Position numbers and translations under genes: made by a program. The notes under the pieces are model-generated. The model saw only the letters and a program-made list of their open reading frames with translations, had not been told where the DNA came from and did no database searches. DNA of 5,541 bases from an uncultured Clostridia bacterium (lineage in GTDB: Bacteria > Bacillota > Clostridia > Christensenellales > Aristaeellaceae). Positions 5,313 through 5,541 of the stretch are shown in pieces; the first letter of the stretch is position 1; each line of letters opens with the position of its first letter. The DNA lies in NCBI GenBank assembly GCA_904420265.1, contig CAJFUU010000168.1, positions 1-5,541 on the forward strand, in the 5' to 3' direction.

Positions 5313-5343
5313 AAAGCAAAAGCCGCCCGGGAAAGGCGGCTTT
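5313..5343 (-). terminator. Intrinsic terminator of yajC
   Basis: On the minus strand AAAGCCGCC (5343-5335) pairs perfectly with GGCGGCTTT (5327-5319) around a 7-nt loop, 9 bp in all, and the RNA then reads a T-rich tract, TTTTGCTTT (5321-5313), which overlaps the end of the stem. It begins 19 nt after the yajC stop codon. It separates yajC from the downstream DUF2232 operon, which has its own promoter. Confidence 0.88.
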
Positions 5344-5362
5344 ATGGCTCTGCGGCAGGGTG

Positions 5363-5541
5363 TTACACCTGCGGTTCGGAATCGTTCTCCACCGGCGCGT
5401 CCTCTACGCTGCGCACCGCCCAACGCGCCATGACGATTTGCGTCTTGGCCGATCCCACGGCCAGCACGACGGTCTGATCCTTGATGGCGACAATGGTGCC
5501 GTAAATGCCGCCGATGGTACAAATGCGGTCGCCCGCCTTGA
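5363..5541 (-). CDS. yajC: Preprotein translocase subunit YajC, C-terminal part
   Basis: YajC is a small single-pass inner-membrane protein associated with SecDF and the Sec translocon. The window holds the last 58 complete codons and the stop; the N-terminal membrane helix and the start lie beyond the right edge. The visible part has the family's conserved core, KAGDRICTIGGIYGTIVAI, followed by KDQTVVLAVGSAKTQIVMARWAVRSV as a conserved beta-rich continuation and a short acidic tail ending in NDSEPQV. A cysteine stands in RICTIGG where relatives often have Val or Ile. The gene is on the same strand as the operon to its left but is closed by its own terminator at 5313-5343, so it is probably the last gene of its unit. 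Confidence 0.93.
   Translation of the reverse strand, partial: KAGDRICTIGGIYGTIVAIKDQTVVLAVGSAKTQIVMARWAVRSVEDAPVENDSEPQV

Noticed and set aside
5101..5319. 72-codon minus-strand open frame between the repeat and the yajC terminator
   Set aside because: It overlaps the yajC terminator, lacks a convincing ribosome binding site, and is Ala/Arg-rich with no motif.

Overview
The window looks like a chromosomal segment of a GC-rich Bacillota (Firmicutes), most likely a Clostridia-type bacterium. The evidence is the gene order DUF2232 membrane protein (YybS-like), then rplI, then dnaB, plus a YajC of clostridial type and strong GGAGG-type ribosome binding sites. The lineage is inferred from gene content only; no closer assignment is attempted.

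Layout from left to right. Positions 1-33 may hold the first codons of a minus-strand gene (weak, Jag_N-like). Positions 34-299 show no convincing gene. Positions 300-417 form a highly structured plus-strand leader, with a 19-bp stem enclosing an 8-bp hairpin. It leads into a 50-codon plus-strand gene (420-572) for a tiny protein with four CxxC pairs, probably zinc-binding. Positions 627-1334 are a tandem array of seven 95-99 bp units plus a partial eighth; most units carry a plus-strand hairpin followed by a T-rich tract, like an intrinsic terminator. The array lies between the small plus-strand gene and the convergent minus-strand operon.

The core is a minus-strand operon (4454 to 1481): DUF2232 membrane protein (TTG start), bL9 ribosomal protein and replicative helicase DnaB, with 18-nt and 1-nt gaps. 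It has a good sigma-A-type promoter with an extended -10 at 4503-4531. In Bacillus subtilis the c-di-AMP phosphodiesterase gene gdpP sits between the yybS and rplI orthologues; here it is missing.

Upstream of the operon promoter is a second, unrelated tandem repeat (4629-5065; about 193 bp, two full copies and a partial third). The right edge holds the C-terminal end of yajC, on the minus strand, closed by a clear intrinsic terminator. The housekeeping genes are ordinary. The unusual content is non-coding: two different tandem arrays flanking the operon, terminator-like hairpins multiplied in one of them, and two compound inverted repeats.
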